Shown here: piece by piece, positions 25,892-35,113 of the stretch
Position numbering within the stretch: position 1 is the stretch's first letter
Layout of the letters: every line of letters begins with the position of its first letter
Assembly: GCF_039539605.1 (NCBI RefSeq)
Contig: NZ_BAABDL010000051.1
Span: 1 to 48,934 of the forward strand
DNA: 48,934 nt
Direction of reading: 5' to 3'
From: Amphibacillus indicireducens
GTDB lineage: Bacteria > Bacillota > Bacilli > Bacillales > Amphibacillaceae
Made by a program: the position numbers and the translations under genes
Notes under the pieces: model-generated
Databases searched by the model: none
Told to the model about the DNA's origin: nothing
What the model saw: only the letters and a program-made list of their open reading frames with translations

Positions 25892-28399
25892 TTATCTTCC
25901 GTGACATTGCTTATATTTTTTTCCACTTCCACAAGGGCACGGATCATTTCGTCCGACTGTTTCGCCTTTAATGAAAGGTGTTTTTTTCTTTTGTTTTTTC
26001 GATTGATCACCTGTTACTGCTGTTGCATTTTTGGCAACCTCTTGTCGTTCGAGATTTGCACGAACTTGTGCCTTCATCACATAGCGGGCAACTTCTTCAT
26101 TAATCGATTGGACCATTGCTTCGAACATTGCGAACCCTTCCATTTGATACTCGCCTAACGGATCATTTTGGCCATACGCACGTAAATGAATGCCTTGACG
26201 AAGTTGATCCATTGAATCGATGTGATCCATCCATTTTGTATCAACCGTTCTTAATAAAATAACCTTTTCAAATTCACGCATTTGTTCAGAGCCAAGATCA
26301 GCTTCTTTTTCTTGATATTTCTGAAGTACTTTTTCCATTATAAGTTGCTTAATTGCTTCTGGTTCTTTATTTTCAAGTGCAGATTTCGTTAAATAATTTG
26401 ATTCGACTAAGTTTGCATGAACATACTCAATCAATGAATCAAGATCCCAAGCTTCGCTATCTTCATCTTGAGTATGTGTATCAACAACATCGTTGACAAC
26501 TTCTTCGATCATACCAATCACAATATCATATAAATTTTCTGAATTAAGTACGTCATAGCGCTGCTTATAAATAACTTCACGCTGTTCTCTTAAAACATCA
26601 TCATAAGATAGAACATTTTTACGAGCGTCAAAGTTATTCCCTTCCACACGCTTTTGTGAAGATTCAACTGCTTTAGAAATCATTTTACTCTCAATTGGTT
26701 GTGAATCATCCATATTAAAACGATCCATCATTGCCTTCATATTATCCGAGCCAAATCGACGCATTAAATCATCTTCCATTGATAAATAGAATTGCGTCAC
26801 CCCTGGATCTCCTTGACGACCTGAACGGCCACGAAGCTGGTTATCAATCCGACGTGATTCATGTCGCTCCGTACCGATAACGGCAAGACCGCCTAATTCT
26901 TTGACGCCTTCACCTAGTTTAATGTCTGTACCACGTCCAGCCATGTTTGTTGCGATCGTGACAGCAAATTGCTCACCAGCATTTTCAATAATTTCTGCTT
27001 CACGGAAATGGTTTTTAGCGTTTAATACATTGTGCTTCACACCAGCTTTTTTAAGAAGTTGCGAAATCAACTCAGACGTTTCAACCGCAACTGTACCTAC
27101 TAAAACAGGTTGACCTTTTTGGTTGCGCTCTTTAATTTCTGCAACAACCGCTTCAAATTTACCTTTCATCGTTTTATAAATTAAGTCTGGTTTATCATGA
27201 CGGACAATCTCTTTATTTGTTGGGATTGCAAAAACATTCATATTATAAATGTTGCGGAATTCTTCTTCTTCCGTTTTTGCTGTACCTGTCATCCCTGATA
27301 GTTTGTTGTACATTCTAAAGTAGTTTTGGAAAGTGATTGAAGCTAAAGTCATGCTTTCATTTTGAACTGGCAAAGCTTCTTTCGCCTCAATCGCTTGGTG
27401 TAGACCATCACTATAACGACGACCTTCCATCAGACGACCTGTGAACTGGTCAACGATAACGACTTTACCTTCTTTGACAACATAATCGGTGTCACGATGC
27501 ATTGAAACATGTGCTTTTAATGCTTGGTTAATATGATGTGTTAAGGTCACATGATTAAGATCAAAAAGATTCTCTACATTAAAGAAGTTTTCAGCTTTGG
27601 TAATCCCTTCTTCACTTAATTGAACGCCTTTTGTTTTTTCATCATATGTGTAGTCAACTTCTTTTTTCAATGTGCGAACAAACGTATTTGCTTGTTGATA
27701 TAATGCTGCTGATTTACGAGCTGAGCCTGAAATAATTAGCGGTGTTCTCGCCTCATCAATTAAAATCGAGTCAACCTCATCAATAATGGCAAAGTTCAAT
27801 GGGCGCTGAACCATTTGCTCTTTGTAAAGGACCATGTTGTCTCTTAAATAGTCAAAACCAAATTCATTGTTTGTTCCATAAGTAATATCTGCCTGATAGG
27901 CTGCCCGTTTTTCAGTTTTTGTCATACTGTTTACGTTTAAGCCAACAGTTAAACCGAGGAAATTAAATAACTCTCCCATTTCTCTCGCATCACGATCAGC
28001 TAAATATTCGTTAACTGTGATGATGTGTACACCTTCACCAGTTAGTGCATTTAAGTAAGCTGGCATTGTCGACGCAAGGGTTTTACCTTCACCTGTTTTC
28101 ATCTCTGCGATATCGCCGCCATGTAGGACGATGGCTCCCATTAATTGAACATTAAAAGGACGCATGTTCAAGACCCGTTTTGATCCTTCACGGACAACAG
28201 CGTATGCTTCAACTAATAACTCGTCTAAGGTTTCCCCATCCTTGTATCGCTGCTTAAATTCTTCAGTTTTTGCTACTAACTGCTGATCAGTTAGTTTTTC
28301 ATACTCGGGCTCTAATGCTTCAATTTGATCAACTGTCACTTGAAGCTCTTTTAATTTACGTTCATTACCGTCAAATAATCGTTTAAGTAATCCTCGCAT
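25892..28399 (-). CDS. secA: Preprotein translocase ATPase SecA
   Basis: Motor of the Sec pathway, 835 residues. Walker A MKTGEGKTLAS is near residue 100, the DEAD-type motif IIDEVDSILIDEARTPLI near 205, TGTAKTEEEEF near 375, GRGTDIKLG near 490 and the helicase C-terminal QLRGRSGRQGDPG near 525. The C-terminal zinc-binding SEC-C motif RNDPCPCGSGKKYKQCHG is complete. The ATG follows GGAGCG. In B. subtilis hpf directly precedes secA; here a DUF4340 gene and a xylR-type gene lie between. Confidence 0.98.
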   Translation of the reverse strand: MRGLLKRLFDGNERKLKELQVTVDQIEALEPEYEKLTDQQLVAKTEEFKQRYKDGETLDELLVEAYAVVREGSKRVLNMRPFNVQLMGAIVLHGGDIAEMKTGEGKTLASTMPAYLNALTGEGVHIITVNEYLADRDAREMGELFNFLGLTVGLNVNSMTKTEKRAAYQADITYGTNNEFGFDYLRDNMVLYKEQMVQRPLNFAIIDEVDSILIDEARTPLIISGSARKSAALYQQANTFVRTLKKEVDYTYDEKTKGVQLSEEGITKAENFFNVENLFDLNHVTLTHHINQALKAHVSMHRDTDYVVKEGKVVIVDQFTGRLMEGRRYSDGLHQAIEAKEALPVQNESMTLASITFQNYFRMYNKLSGMTGTAKTEEEEFRNIYNMNVFAIPTNKEIVRHDKPDLIYKTMKGKFEAVVAEIKERNQKGQPVLVGTVAVETSELISQLLKKAGVKHNVLNAKNHFREAEIIENAGEQFAVTIATNMAGRGTDIKLGEGVKELGGLAVIGTERHESRRIDNQLRGRSGRQGDPGVTQFYLSMEDDLMRRFGSDNMKAMMDRFNMDDSQPIESKMISKAVESSQKRVEGNNFDARKNVLSYDDVLREQREVIYKQRYDVLNSENLYDIVIGMIEEVVNDVVDTHTQDEDSEAWDLDSLIEYVHANLVESNYLTKSALENKEPEAIKQLIMEKVLQKYQEKEADLGSEQMREFEKVILLRTVDTKWMDHIDSMDQLRQGIHLRAYGQNDPLGEYQMEGFAMFEAMVQSINEEVARYVMKAQVRANLERQEVAKNATAVTGDQSKKQKKKTPFIKGETVGRNDPCPCGSGKKYKQCHGR

Positions 28400-28458
28400 C
28401 TTTTTATACGCTCCTCTATTTCCAAAATAGCTTTTTTAAAAGCTAAACACTACCCAAT

Positions 28459-28487
28459 ATAATAACACTTACAAGCTTTTATTACAA
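28459..28487 (-). promoter_or_regulatory. Sigma-A promoter for secA
   Basis: On the minus strand TTGTAA (28482-28487), a 17-base spacer and TATTAT (28459-28464), about 60 bases upstream of the secA start. It is expected because a terminator closes the preceding gene. Confidence 0.65.
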
Positions 28488-28533
28488 CGTTTATCCATAT
28501 TATGACTTGCTACTAAGGCTTCATTTGCGATTA

Positions 28534-28566
28534 CAAAAAAAGATGAGGCCAATTAAACACCCCATC
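28534..28566 (-). terminator. Terminator after the DUF4340 gene
   Basis: GATGGGG, an 11-base loop, CCTCATC and seven T residues on the minus strand, about 80 bases after the stop. The stem includes one G-U pair. Confidence 0.82.
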
Positions 28567-28648
28567 CCAATAAATAAATAATACCTGATAAGTTTTTAGT
28601 TAGTTTCCAGCAATTACACCGCTGTGACAAGATACGCCTTTAAATCAA

Positions 28649-30013
28649 TTAATATTCTAAAACTTGTTCAATAACCGTTAGCGCTTCATCAACATGAGCT
28701 TTTTTGACTAAAAAGTCGCTTTCTTGATTGACAAAAGCCGCATAATGCTCTTCATCATAATCAACGAGTTCTAAAACGACTACTTTCTCCCCATCCTCAA
28801 GTACAATCGTTGATGTTATCGTAATCTCAGCTTCTTGATAAACAGCGCCCTCTGAAAGACCAGCAACAGGAAGTCCAGCGATCGCAGTATAAGCTTCTCG
28901 AAAACCTCTTTCAAATAAAAATTGATCGTTAACTTTAAAGTGCGTATCATCGCCATCTTTTTCGACATTAACATCAACAGTTAATCGTTCTGACTCAATT
29001 GATAATTGACTTAAATTATCGAGCGCAATTATTTTCACATAACCATCATGATAATCTGAAGCGGACTGTTCGAAAGGAGTCAATAGCTCATTAGCGATCG
29101 AAAAGACATCATTAGCATCAGCAAATCTAGCGAACGTTGTTGATTCTGTTTCTGCTTCGCCGATTAACAATGTCCGTTGATCATCGGCTGTGGTAAATTC
29201 AATTGAAAAGCTACTCGCATTCAAACCATATTGAGACAAATCTGTCACATCTTTTTCGACAATTTCATTCATCTGTAGCGTTTGCAACGCTTGATTCAAC
29301 TCTTGCATTTCTGGGTATGACGTACCGTAATAATGAGTGTATGGTTCAGCAACAAACCAGCCTCCGACATTCGTTCTTGTCTCTTCTGCTGGATACGGGC
29401 TATTTTTTGTCAAATGGACCATCTCTGACTGTCTGTTAATTTTAATCGACTCAACCTGATCTGGTGACCAAGGTAAAAGTGCTGTCACTAAGTAATTATT
29501 TACCTTAAGTGGTAGGTAATCAATCAAGATATTTTCTACAAAATAAATTCCTGAATGATCTTCACTTTGTACCTCAACATAATAACCGCCACCTGTAGGA
29601 TCTGGGTTACCAAGTGACACACGTTTGAAACTATCATCTGCATAATCGACTCGAATTGCAAGTCTCGGAAAATCTAAGCCAACATTTTGACGTTTGGCTT
29701 CTACTTTTTCGCCACCCATTTGGTTTAAAACAGCAAGTGCCTGCAATACCGCCTCTTGATCTGTCTCCTCGAGTCGGCCAAGTACCGTCCATCGATCCTG
29801 AGCTTTTTCCATTTTAAAACCTTCATCACCTTGAATCGTGATCGCTTGAATTTCATCATTTGAATTAAAGAAACGAACGATTTCTTCACTTGTTTCAACT
29901 GCTTTGATCGCGAGAAATACACTTATAAGAGCAACGACAGCAATTCCAACACCCCAAATCATTTTCTGCTGTTTTGCCGACAATTTTTGTTTCTTTTTAG
30001 CTGATTTCTTCAT
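28649..30013 (-). CDS. DUF4340 domain-containing membrane-anchored protein
   Basis: A 454-residue protein with a lysine-rich N-terminus, one transmembrane helix (about residues 19-38) and a long acidic extracytoplasmic part of repeated DUF4340-like beta modules (QAITIQGDEGFKMEK near 55, VESIKINRQSEMVHLTK near 190, FSIEFTTADDQRTLLIGE near 270). DUF4340 proteins are usually encoded with gliding-type ABC-2 transporter genes; none is here. Two adjacent ATGs (30016 and 30013) follow AGAGGTG; the second has better spacing. A stem ACATGAGG / CCTCATGT lies in the divergent intergenic region at 30117-30146. Function unknown. Confidence 0.85.
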   Translation of the reverse strand: MKKSAKKKQKLSAKQQKMIWGVGIAVVALISVFLAIKAVETSEEIVRFFNSNDEIQAITIQGDEGFKMEKAQDRWTVLGRLEETDQEAVLQALAVLNQMGGEKVEAKRQNVGLDFPRLAIRVDYADDSFKRVSLGNPDPTGGGYYVEVQSEDHSGIYFVENILIDYLPLKVNNYLVTALLPWSPDQVESIKINRQSEMVHLTKNSPYPAEETRTNVGGWFVAEPYTHYYGTSYPEMQELNQALQTLQMNEIVEKDVTDLSQYGLNASSFSIEFTTADDQRTLLIGEAETESTTFARFADANDVFSIANELLTPFEQSASDYHDGYVKIIALDNLSQLSIESERLTVDVNVEKDGDDTHFKVNDQFLFERGFREAYTAIAGLPVAGLSEGAVYQEAEITITSTIVLEDGEKVVVLELVDYDEEHYAAFVNQESDFLVKKAHVDEALTVIEQVLEY

Positions 30014-30162
30014 CATGAGCACCTCTAAATTCCTCTAGACTTAATCAGCTATATAAAGCCAATTAAAGTTAGATATGTATTGTTTTTAGACTGTTATATA
30101 TGTAAAAAATCCCTTTCACATGAGGTTTGTCACCATCTCCTCATGTAAAATTATATCAACAG

Positions 30163-30193
30163 AAAATTTGTTTGTCTACCTGTTAAACTAACT
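30163..30193. promoter_or_regulatory. Possible XylR-type operator in the divergent intergenic region
   Basis: AAATTTGTTTGTCTACC followed by TGTTAAACTAACT loosely resembles the two half-sites of the Bacillus XylR operator (TTAGTTTGTT and AACAAACTAA), with about 7 of 10 matches per half. It lies about 90 bases upstream of the ROK repressor gene and could serve autoregulation. Weak evidence. Confidence 0.25.
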
Positions 30194-30279
30194 CCATGGA
30201 ATTGTCTAATCAATTATGTTAAAGTAAAGAAAGGCTATTTTAACTTAAAATTTTGTTTTGATAGAGAGTGAGTGTCATT

Positions 30280-31461
30280 ATGAGTCGGACATGGAATCAA
30301 TATGTTGTTAAACAAGAAAATAAAACCCTCGTCTTAACTACCGTTATGAACCATACCCCAATATCAAGAGCAAATGTTGCCAAAATAACGGGATTAAACA
30401 AAGGAACTGTCTCTTCATTAGTTAGTGAATTAATTGATGAGAAGCTAGTAGAAGAATCTGGTCCAGGAAAATCAAGTGGTGGACGCCGACCAGTGATGTT
30501 ACTTTTCAATGGTAATGCTGGTTATTCAATTTCAATTGAATTAGGTGTGGGCTATATTTTAGGTGTGATCACAGATTTAAATGGACAAATCATTGAGCAA
30601 GATACGATTCAATTACAAACAACACACTTTAATACGATTTTTCCAATCATGATTAACCTGATTAAAGGATTAATGGAACAAGTACCAAAAAGTCGGTATG
30701 GTGTCATAGGCATCGGTGTAGGTGTGCCTGCGGTCGTGAGTCGAGATGGTGAAATTTTACTCGCTCCGAATTTAAACTGGAAAAATGTTGAGCTAAAAAC
30801 TAAGTTAGAGAACATTTTTAATCTGCCTGTCTATATTGAGAATGAAGCGAATGCCGGAGCATACGGAGAAATGCGTTACGGTTCGAGTCAAAATTCACAC
30901 CACACGATTTTTGCCAGTATCGGCATTGGGATCGGTGTCGGTATGATTCTAGACGGAAAGTTATATCACGGTTTAAATGGATTTGCTGGTGAACTCGGTC
31001 ATATGACCATCGAAAAGGACGGGAAAACGTGTCGCTGTGGCAATCGAGGCTGTTGGGAGCTCTATGCTTCTGAACAAGCCGTGATTGATATGGCAATCAA
31101 GCGTGGGCTTATAGCAGCTGATCAAGGTGAGCCATTTGAGCAATTGATTCAACTTGCTAACGAAGAAAATCAAGCTGTAATTGAACTATTCGAAGAAATT
31201 GCAACATACATCGCGATTGGATTAACAAATTGCATTAACATCTTCAACCCAGAACATGTGATCATTGGTAATCGTCTAATGCGAGCAAAAGAGTGGATTT
31301 ACCCGACGATTGAAAGTTACATATTAGAGCATGCGATCGGTTTCCACCAAAATAAACTTAAAATTGATTCAGCTAAATTAGGCGTATATTCTACCATTTC
31401 AGGAATGGCAGCCTTCACAATCGAAGGCTTTTTACTCGATCAAAAAAGAAACCACGCTTAA
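30280..31461 (+). CDS. xylR: ROK-family transcriptional repressor, XylR-like
   Basis: Repressor of 393 residues. An N-terminal winged helix-turn-helix (ISRANVAKITGLNKGTVSSL, about residues 28-47) is followed by a ROK sugar-kinase-like domain with IGVGVPAVV, NEANAGAYGE and the zinc motif GH...CRCGNRGCWE (about 242-262). The overall sequence is of the XylR type, which binds xylose and releases xyl operators, but no xylose genes are in the window, so it acts in trans or on itself. The ATG at 30280 has GAGTGAG 7 bases upstream; a GTG four codons earlier overlaps that site. The gene has its own terminator. Confidence 0.85.
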   Translation: MSRTWNQYVVKQENKTLVLTTVMNHTPISRANVAKITGLNKGTVSSLVSELIDEKLVEESGPGKSSGGRRPVMLLFNGNAGYSISIELGVGYILGVITDLNGQIIEQDTIQLQTTHFNTIFPIMINLIKGLMEQVPKSRYGVIGIGVGVPAVVSRDGEILLAPNLNWKNVELKTKLENIFNLPVYIENEANAGAYGEMRYGSSQNSHHTIFASIGIGIGVGMILDGKLYHGLNGFAGELGHMTIEKDGKTCRCGNRGCWELYASEQAVIDMAIKRGLIAADQGEPFEQLIQLANEENQAVIELFEEIATYIAIGLTNCINIFNPEHVIIGNRLMRAKEWIYPTIESYILEHAIGFHQNKLKIDSAKLGVYSTISGMAAFTIEGFLLDQKRNHA

Positions 31462-31483
31462 TTTTTCGGTACAGTCTTGAAAA

Positions 31484-31531
31484 GAAAAATAGTCTCGGTA
31501 AGTATGATCATACCTACTGAGACTATTTTTT
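31484..31531. terminator. Bidirectional terminator between xylR and hpf
   Basis: A long stem AATAGTCTC and GGTA pairing with TACTGAGACTATT is flanked by T-runs on both strands (TTTTTT plus, TTTTTCTTTTC minus). It serves the convergent genes. Confidence 0.88.
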
Positions 31532-31600
31532 AATCTATTCAATTAGAGTTCTTTTACACATCATTTTTTATGGCTGTTAATCGCGCTTTATTCTAAGTGA

Positions 31601-32146
31601 TTAATTGGGTTCAATTAAGCCGTATTTACCGTCATGACGACGATAAACAACGCTTGTATCTCCTGAATCGGCATTGGTAAAGACAAAGAAATCATGGCCT
31701 AACATATCCATTTGTAAGATTGCTTCTTCAGAATCCATTGGCTTCAAGTTAAAACGTTTCGTCCGAACAATTTCAATCGCATCATCATCCTCTTGTTCAA
31801 CAGGACTTTTTTCCATCTCTGCAAACATATACTTAGCTGCACCCTTTTGACGTGACTTCCGATTAATTTTTGTTTTATGCTTTCTAATTTGACGTTCTAA
31901 CTTGGATACTACTAAGTCAATCGCTGCATATAAATCTTCATGTTTTTCCTCAGCTCTCAGTAGTAAGTTTGTCATTGGAATCGTAACTTCAATCTTCTGC
32001 TCATCATTATAGACACTTAAATTAACATTGACATCTGATGTTGGTGGTGTCTCAAAATAGCGTTTAAGCTTAGAAACTTTCTTCTCTACATAAGCTTTAA
32101 TTGCTTCAGTCACCTCAACGTTTTCACCCCTAATGTTATAATTCAT
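31601..32146 (-). CDS. hpf: Ribosome hibernation promoting factor, long form
   Basis: A 181-residue protein that dimerises 70S ribosomes into inactive 100S particles. The N-terminal S30AE domain (MNYNIRGENVEVTEAIKAYV, residues 1-105) is followed by a linker and the C-terminal dimerisation domain (RTKRFNLKPMDSEEAILQMDMLGHDFFVF, from about 128, split here as one continuous block). The ATG follows AAGGAGGACACTTTT. In B. subtilis yvyD is controlled by sigma-B and sigma-H; a sigma-B-like promoter and a cre-like site lie upstream here. Confidence 0.95.
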   Translation of the reverse strand: MNYNIRGENVEVTEAIKAYVEKKVSKLKRYFETPPTSDVNVNLSVYNDEQKIEVTIPMTNLLLRAEEKHEDLYAAIDLVVSKLERQIRKHKTKINRKSRQKGAAKYMFAEMEKSPVEQEDDDAIEIVRTKRFNLKPMDSEEAILQMDMLGHDFFVFTNADSGDTSVVYRRHDGKYGLIEPN

Positions 32147-32181
32147 AAAAGTGTCCTCCTTTCTTTATCTATAATTCTTTA

Positions 32182-32207
32182 ATTCCCTATTTCCCTATAC
32201 TTTAAAC
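32182..32207 (-). promoter_or_regulatory. Putative sigma-B promoter for hpf
   Basis: On the minus strand GTTTAA (32202-32207), a 14-base spacer and GGGAAT (32182-32187) match the sigma-B consensus GTTTAA-N12-14-GGGTAT with one mismatch. It lies about 36 bases upstream of the hpf start. B. subtilis hpf (yvyD) is a known sigma-B target, which supports the reading. Confidence 0.55.
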
Positions 32208-32231
32208 TAGAAAAAATAGGATGAAGTTTAG

Positions 32232-32245
32232 CTAAAGCGCTTACA
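32232..32245 (-). promoter_or_regulatory. Putative cre (CcpA) site upstream of hpf
   Basis: The minus strand reads TGTAAGCGCTTTAG, matching the cre consensus TGAAAGCGCTTTCA at 11 of 14 positions with a perfect AAGCGCTTT core. It lies about 25 bases upstream of the putative sigma-B -35, suggesting carbon-source control of ribosome hibernation. Inference from sequence only. Confidence 0.45.
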
Positions 32246-32255
32246 CATAGTATAA

Positions 32256-32286
32256 CAAAAAACTCCCTAAGTTTCACTTAGAGAGT
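32256..32286 (-). terminator. Terminator after fliT
   Basis: ACTCTCTAAGT, loop GAA, ACTTAGGGAGT and TTTTTTG on the minus strand, 10 bases after the fliT stop. It closes the flaG-fliD-fliS-fliT operon. Confidence 0.88.
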
Positions 32287-32296
32287 GGATTATTTT

Positions 32297-32650
32297 CTAT
32301 TTTTTCTTGTCCCAATATGATCCATCATTTGTAGCAACATGACGATAGGGGTCAAGATACTTTTCTGACGACGACTTCTGTTTCTTTACATCACGAAGTT
32401 CGCTTTTTAAAGTTAAGAAAAGATGATCCAGTTTTAATTGGATTTCTTTATCTTGCTCCATAATTGTTGAGACCAAATTAGCTTCTTCTTCAGAAAATGG
32501 TGCTTTAATTTTTTTTAATAACTGATCGCGTTGATCTAAAAATCGATTAACTTCTTCTAGTAATTGATCGCGATCCTTTGCTAAAATTGGTTTTTCAAAC
32601 AATTGGACAAATTTTTCAGTTATTGTTTTCAACTCAATTAATGACGACAT
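32297..32650 (-). CDS. fliT: Flagellar export chaperone FliT-like protein
   Basis: A 117-residue all-helical charged protein, the size of Bacillus FliT, ending in DGSYWDKKK (compare the typical FYDKRK tail). FliT is the chaperone of the filament cap FliD. The start overlaps the fliS stop (TAATG), so it is coupled. Sequence similarity alone is weak; the position after fliD and fliS makes the call. Confidence 0.8.
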   Translation of the reverse strand: MSSLIELKTITEKFVQLFEKPILAKDRDQLLEEVNRFLDQRDQLLKKIKAPFSEEEANLVSTIMEQDKEIQLKLDHLFLTLKSELRDVKKQKSSSEKYLDPYRHVATNDGSYWDKKK

Positions 32651-33048
32651 TATGCTTGTACACCTTGCTTATATTCTCGAGTACGCGTTTGCTTAATCAC
32701 TTCTCTCCACGTATCACGAAACTCCTCAACTAACGCAAATGCTTCTGTCAAAAGCTCAATATCGTTTTTAATATTTGCTTCAATTAATAACTGATTAATA
32801 TAGTCGTATAACGGCATGATCTCTTTTGAAATCGGTGCATCTTGATCAAGGGTCACCATTAGTTCTGTAATGATGTTTTGTGCCTTTTGAATATTGGTGT
32901 TCTTCAACTCCATATTCTGATCTTCAATACCCTTTTTGCCATATCTAATAAATTTCAAGCAACCATTGTAGAGCATTAATGTCAGCTCTGCTGGTGATGC
33001 CGTGTTAACCGAGTTATTCTTATAAGCTTGATAAGGTTGCTGTACCAT
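32650..33048 (-). CDS. fliS: Flagellin export chaperone FliS
   Basis: A 132-residue four-helix chaperone that binds the flagellin C-terminus before export. The typical N-terminal YKNNSVNTASPAELTLMLYNG (residues about 9-29, read as YKNNSVNTASP then AELTLMLYNG) and the internal pattern KAQNIITELMVTLD are present. The ATG follows AAGGAGTG. It lies 30 bases after fliD. Confidence 0.94.
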   Translation of the reverse strand: MVQQPYQAYKNNSVNTASPAELTLMLYNGCLKFIRYGKKGIEDQNMELKNTNIQKAQNIITELMVTLDQDAPISKEIMPLYDYINQLLIEANIKNDIELLTEAFALVEEFRDTWREVIKQTRTREYKQGVQA

Positions 33049-33078
33049 ATAATTTACACTCCTTGTTTGAAATCGTCT

Positions 33079-34602
33079 TTACCATTGTTGATTGAACTGA
33101 CTAAATAAAAAATTCGATTGTTCATTCATACGTTGGATGGCTAATTCCATAGCCGAAAATTGTTTCCAATAGCGGTCTTCTACTTGTTGCAAGCGACGCT
33201 TGAAAACCTCAATCCGGTCATCCATACCTTCTAAGCGGCGACCTAGCGCATATTGATGTGGTTGTTGTGTCGTTCTTCCAGCCTGTTGATTAATCCGTTC
33301 CGTTGTTCGATCAATCGCATCTTCAAGTCGGTTAACGATACCACGTTCTGCCCCTTCAGCATTATTTGAGAATAATTTGTAAACTGCATCAGAGTCTTCT
33401 TGAAGGGCAGCTCTTAGTTTGTTCTCATTGATTTCTAATTTTCCACCATCCATATAATTAGCCGTTGTTGAGATCCCGATTTGTGAAAAATGTGAGAACG
33501 GTCCATCATTAGAAACTCGACCAGACCAGGCTTGACGCATTTGTGATAATGCATTTGTTAAAATCGGATCACGTCTTAATAAGCCGCTACGTGCTTTTTC
33601 TTCCCACAATTCAATTTCACGATCAGACATATCTTTCATTTGTTCTGTCGTTAGTGGTGGAAAATCACGATGTTGAGCTTCGGTTAATTTGCCATTAACT
33701 TTATCAATCATATCATTATACTTATCCACAAAGGCCTTGATGTTATTAAATGCGGTTTCTGTATCGTTCGTTATATTAACATTCGTACTCGCCGTCACAT
33801 CATTGAACGTAAAAGTAATGCCGTTTAATGTTGTTGAGTTTGTTTTTGAAGTGAGTTCGATCCCGTTGTAGGCGAACTTAGCATCGGTACCGCCTTGTTC
33901 TTGAGCAGTCATACCGAATACATTTGTAAAGAAACCAGAGTCTTCACTAAAATCTATTTCTGCTCCATTAGGATTAAAATCTCCTGCACTTGTTCGCTCC
34001 ATGATTACACGGTCCGATTGAACGTCATAAAAGGCACGAACACCCGCTTCTTTATGGTTAGTAATCTTTGTTAAAATACTGTTTAGTGTATCGTCTGCGG
34101 TTACATCGATTGTATGGAGTGTTCCCTCACTACTATTTTGATATGTTCTAAAACTAATTTGTGTTGGAATCTCAATATTGACCCCTTCATCACCAGACTT
34201 AGCGAGCTTACTTATCTGCTCACTTAAAGGCGCAAATGGATCAATTTTTTCTCCAACTTTAGATAGTGTTCCATTTGTCGCATTAATCGCGCTCGTTGCT
34301 AAGCTCTTAACTGCAATATTATAACTTCCAATTGATGCACCTGATGCTGCAGTTGCTGTGACTGCTTGATTTGAAGAGGTCGCTGCCTTTGTATTGTATG
34401 TCCGAGTCATCTTCATATCTAACATCATTTTATCAAGTTCTAATAACATCGAGTTTACATCACGAAATGCATCTCTTTGCCACTCTATTCTAGTTTTATC
34501 CTGCTCAAGTTTATCTAATGGAATGCGTTCGGCTGCCATCAAGTCCTTGACAATGCCGTCAATGTCCATTCCAGTAGCTAGACCTCCAATTCTCATGCCC
34601 AT
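33079..34602 (-). CDS. fliD: Flagellar filament cap protein FliD
   Basis: A 507-residue filament cap protein (HAP2). The N-terminal FliD_N domain begins MRIGGLATGMDIDGIVKDLM, and the C-terminal FliD_C domain holds NGITFTFND, DKYNDMIDKVN and the closing coiled coil. Exported by the flagellar type III apparatus; it folds flagellin at the growing tip. The ATG follows AAAGGAGTG. It lies 15 bases after flaG. The flagellin gene itself is not in the window. Confidence 0.95.
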   Translation of the reverse strand: MGMRIGGLATGMDIDGIVKDLMAAERIPLDKLEQDKTRIEWQRDAFRDVNSMLLELDKMMLDMKMTRTYNTKAATSSNQAVTATAASGASIGSYNIAVKSLATSAINATNGTLSKVGEKIDPFAPLSEQISKLAKSGDEGVNIEIPTQISFRTYQNSSEGTLHTIDVTADDTLNSILTKITNHKEAGVRAFYDVQSDRVIMERTSAGDFNPNGAEIDFSEDSGFFTNVFGMTAQEQGGTDAKFAYNGIELTSKTNSTTLNGITFTFNDVTASTNVNITNDTETAFNNIKAFVDKYNDMIDKVNGKLTEAQHRDFPPLTTEQMKDMSDREIELWEEKARSGLLRRDPILTNALSQMRQAWSGRVSNDGPFSHFSQIGISTTANYMDGGKLEINENKLRAALQEDSDAVYKLFSNNAEGAERGIVNRLEDAIDRTTERINQQAGRTTQQPHQYALGRRLEGMDDRIEVFKRRLQQVEDRYWKQFSAMELAIQRMNEQSNFLFSQFNQQW

Positions 34603-34617
34603 TTATGATCACTCCTT

Positions 34618-35019
34618 TTAAATTTTCTCATCAACTATTAATCCCATAAATTCCGCCATCGCTGCATACATATCCAACATTTGTTCTGGAGGGATTTCTC
34701 TGACTAATTCTTCTGTTTGTGCGTCAACAACCTTTACATAGTAGCGATCAAGCTTATCATGTAACACAAAGCGAATCGATGTATTGATCGGTTCTAAAAA
34801 ATCATTCAGCCCTTCAATCATTCCTTCAATGTCTACCCGTTCTACAAGATGATTCCCATGAGTTCTCGCTTGGGTATACAATGTCTTTTGTTGAATTACA
34901 CCATTAACATCTTTCTCCACGGTCTGAGCCGTTTTCTTCTGTGAATGATCTGTTGTTTGTGATTGTTTATTGATTTGTGAAGTATAATTTGGTCCAGAGA
35001 TCACTTTACTGACATCCAT
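34618..35019 (-). CDS. flaG: FlaG family flagellar protein (YvyC)
   Basis: A 133-residue protein with a variable, glutamine- and threonine-rich N-terminus and a conserved C-terminal FlaG domain (SIRFVLHDKLDRYYVKVVD and EELVREIPPEQMLDMYAAM, about residues 80-125). FlaG influences filament length in several bacteria. First gene of the filament-cap operon, directly behind a sigma-D promoter. Confidence 0.92.
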   Translation of the reverse strand: MDVSKVISGPNYTSQINKQSQTTDHSQKKTAQTVEKDVNGVIQQKTLYTQARTHGNHLVERVDIEGMIEGLNDFLEPINTSIRFVLHDKLDRYYVKVVDAQTEELVREIPPEQMLDMYAAMAEFMGLIVDEKI

Positions 35020-35055
35020 TCTAATGCCATCTCCTCTACAGATTACTTTCTTCTT

Positions 35056-35082
35056 ATATCGGCATATTGTTGGAAGTCTTTA
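35056..35082 (-). promoter_or_regulatory. Sigma-D (SigD/FliA) promoter for flaG-fliD-fliS-fliT
   Basis: On the minus strand TAAA (35079-35082), exactly 15 bases and GCCGATAT (35056-35063) match the flagellar sigma-D consensus without a mismatch. It lies about 40 bases upstream of flaG and implies a late-class motility operon. Confidence 0.92.
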
Positions 35083-35113
35083 AATATATATGATTATTAA
35101 TTGCAATCAATTT

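Noticed and set aside
30117..30146. Hairpin ACATGAGG / CCTCATGT as a terminator
   Set aside because: No U-tract follows on either strand and it lies between divergent genes, so it is mentioned only as a stem.
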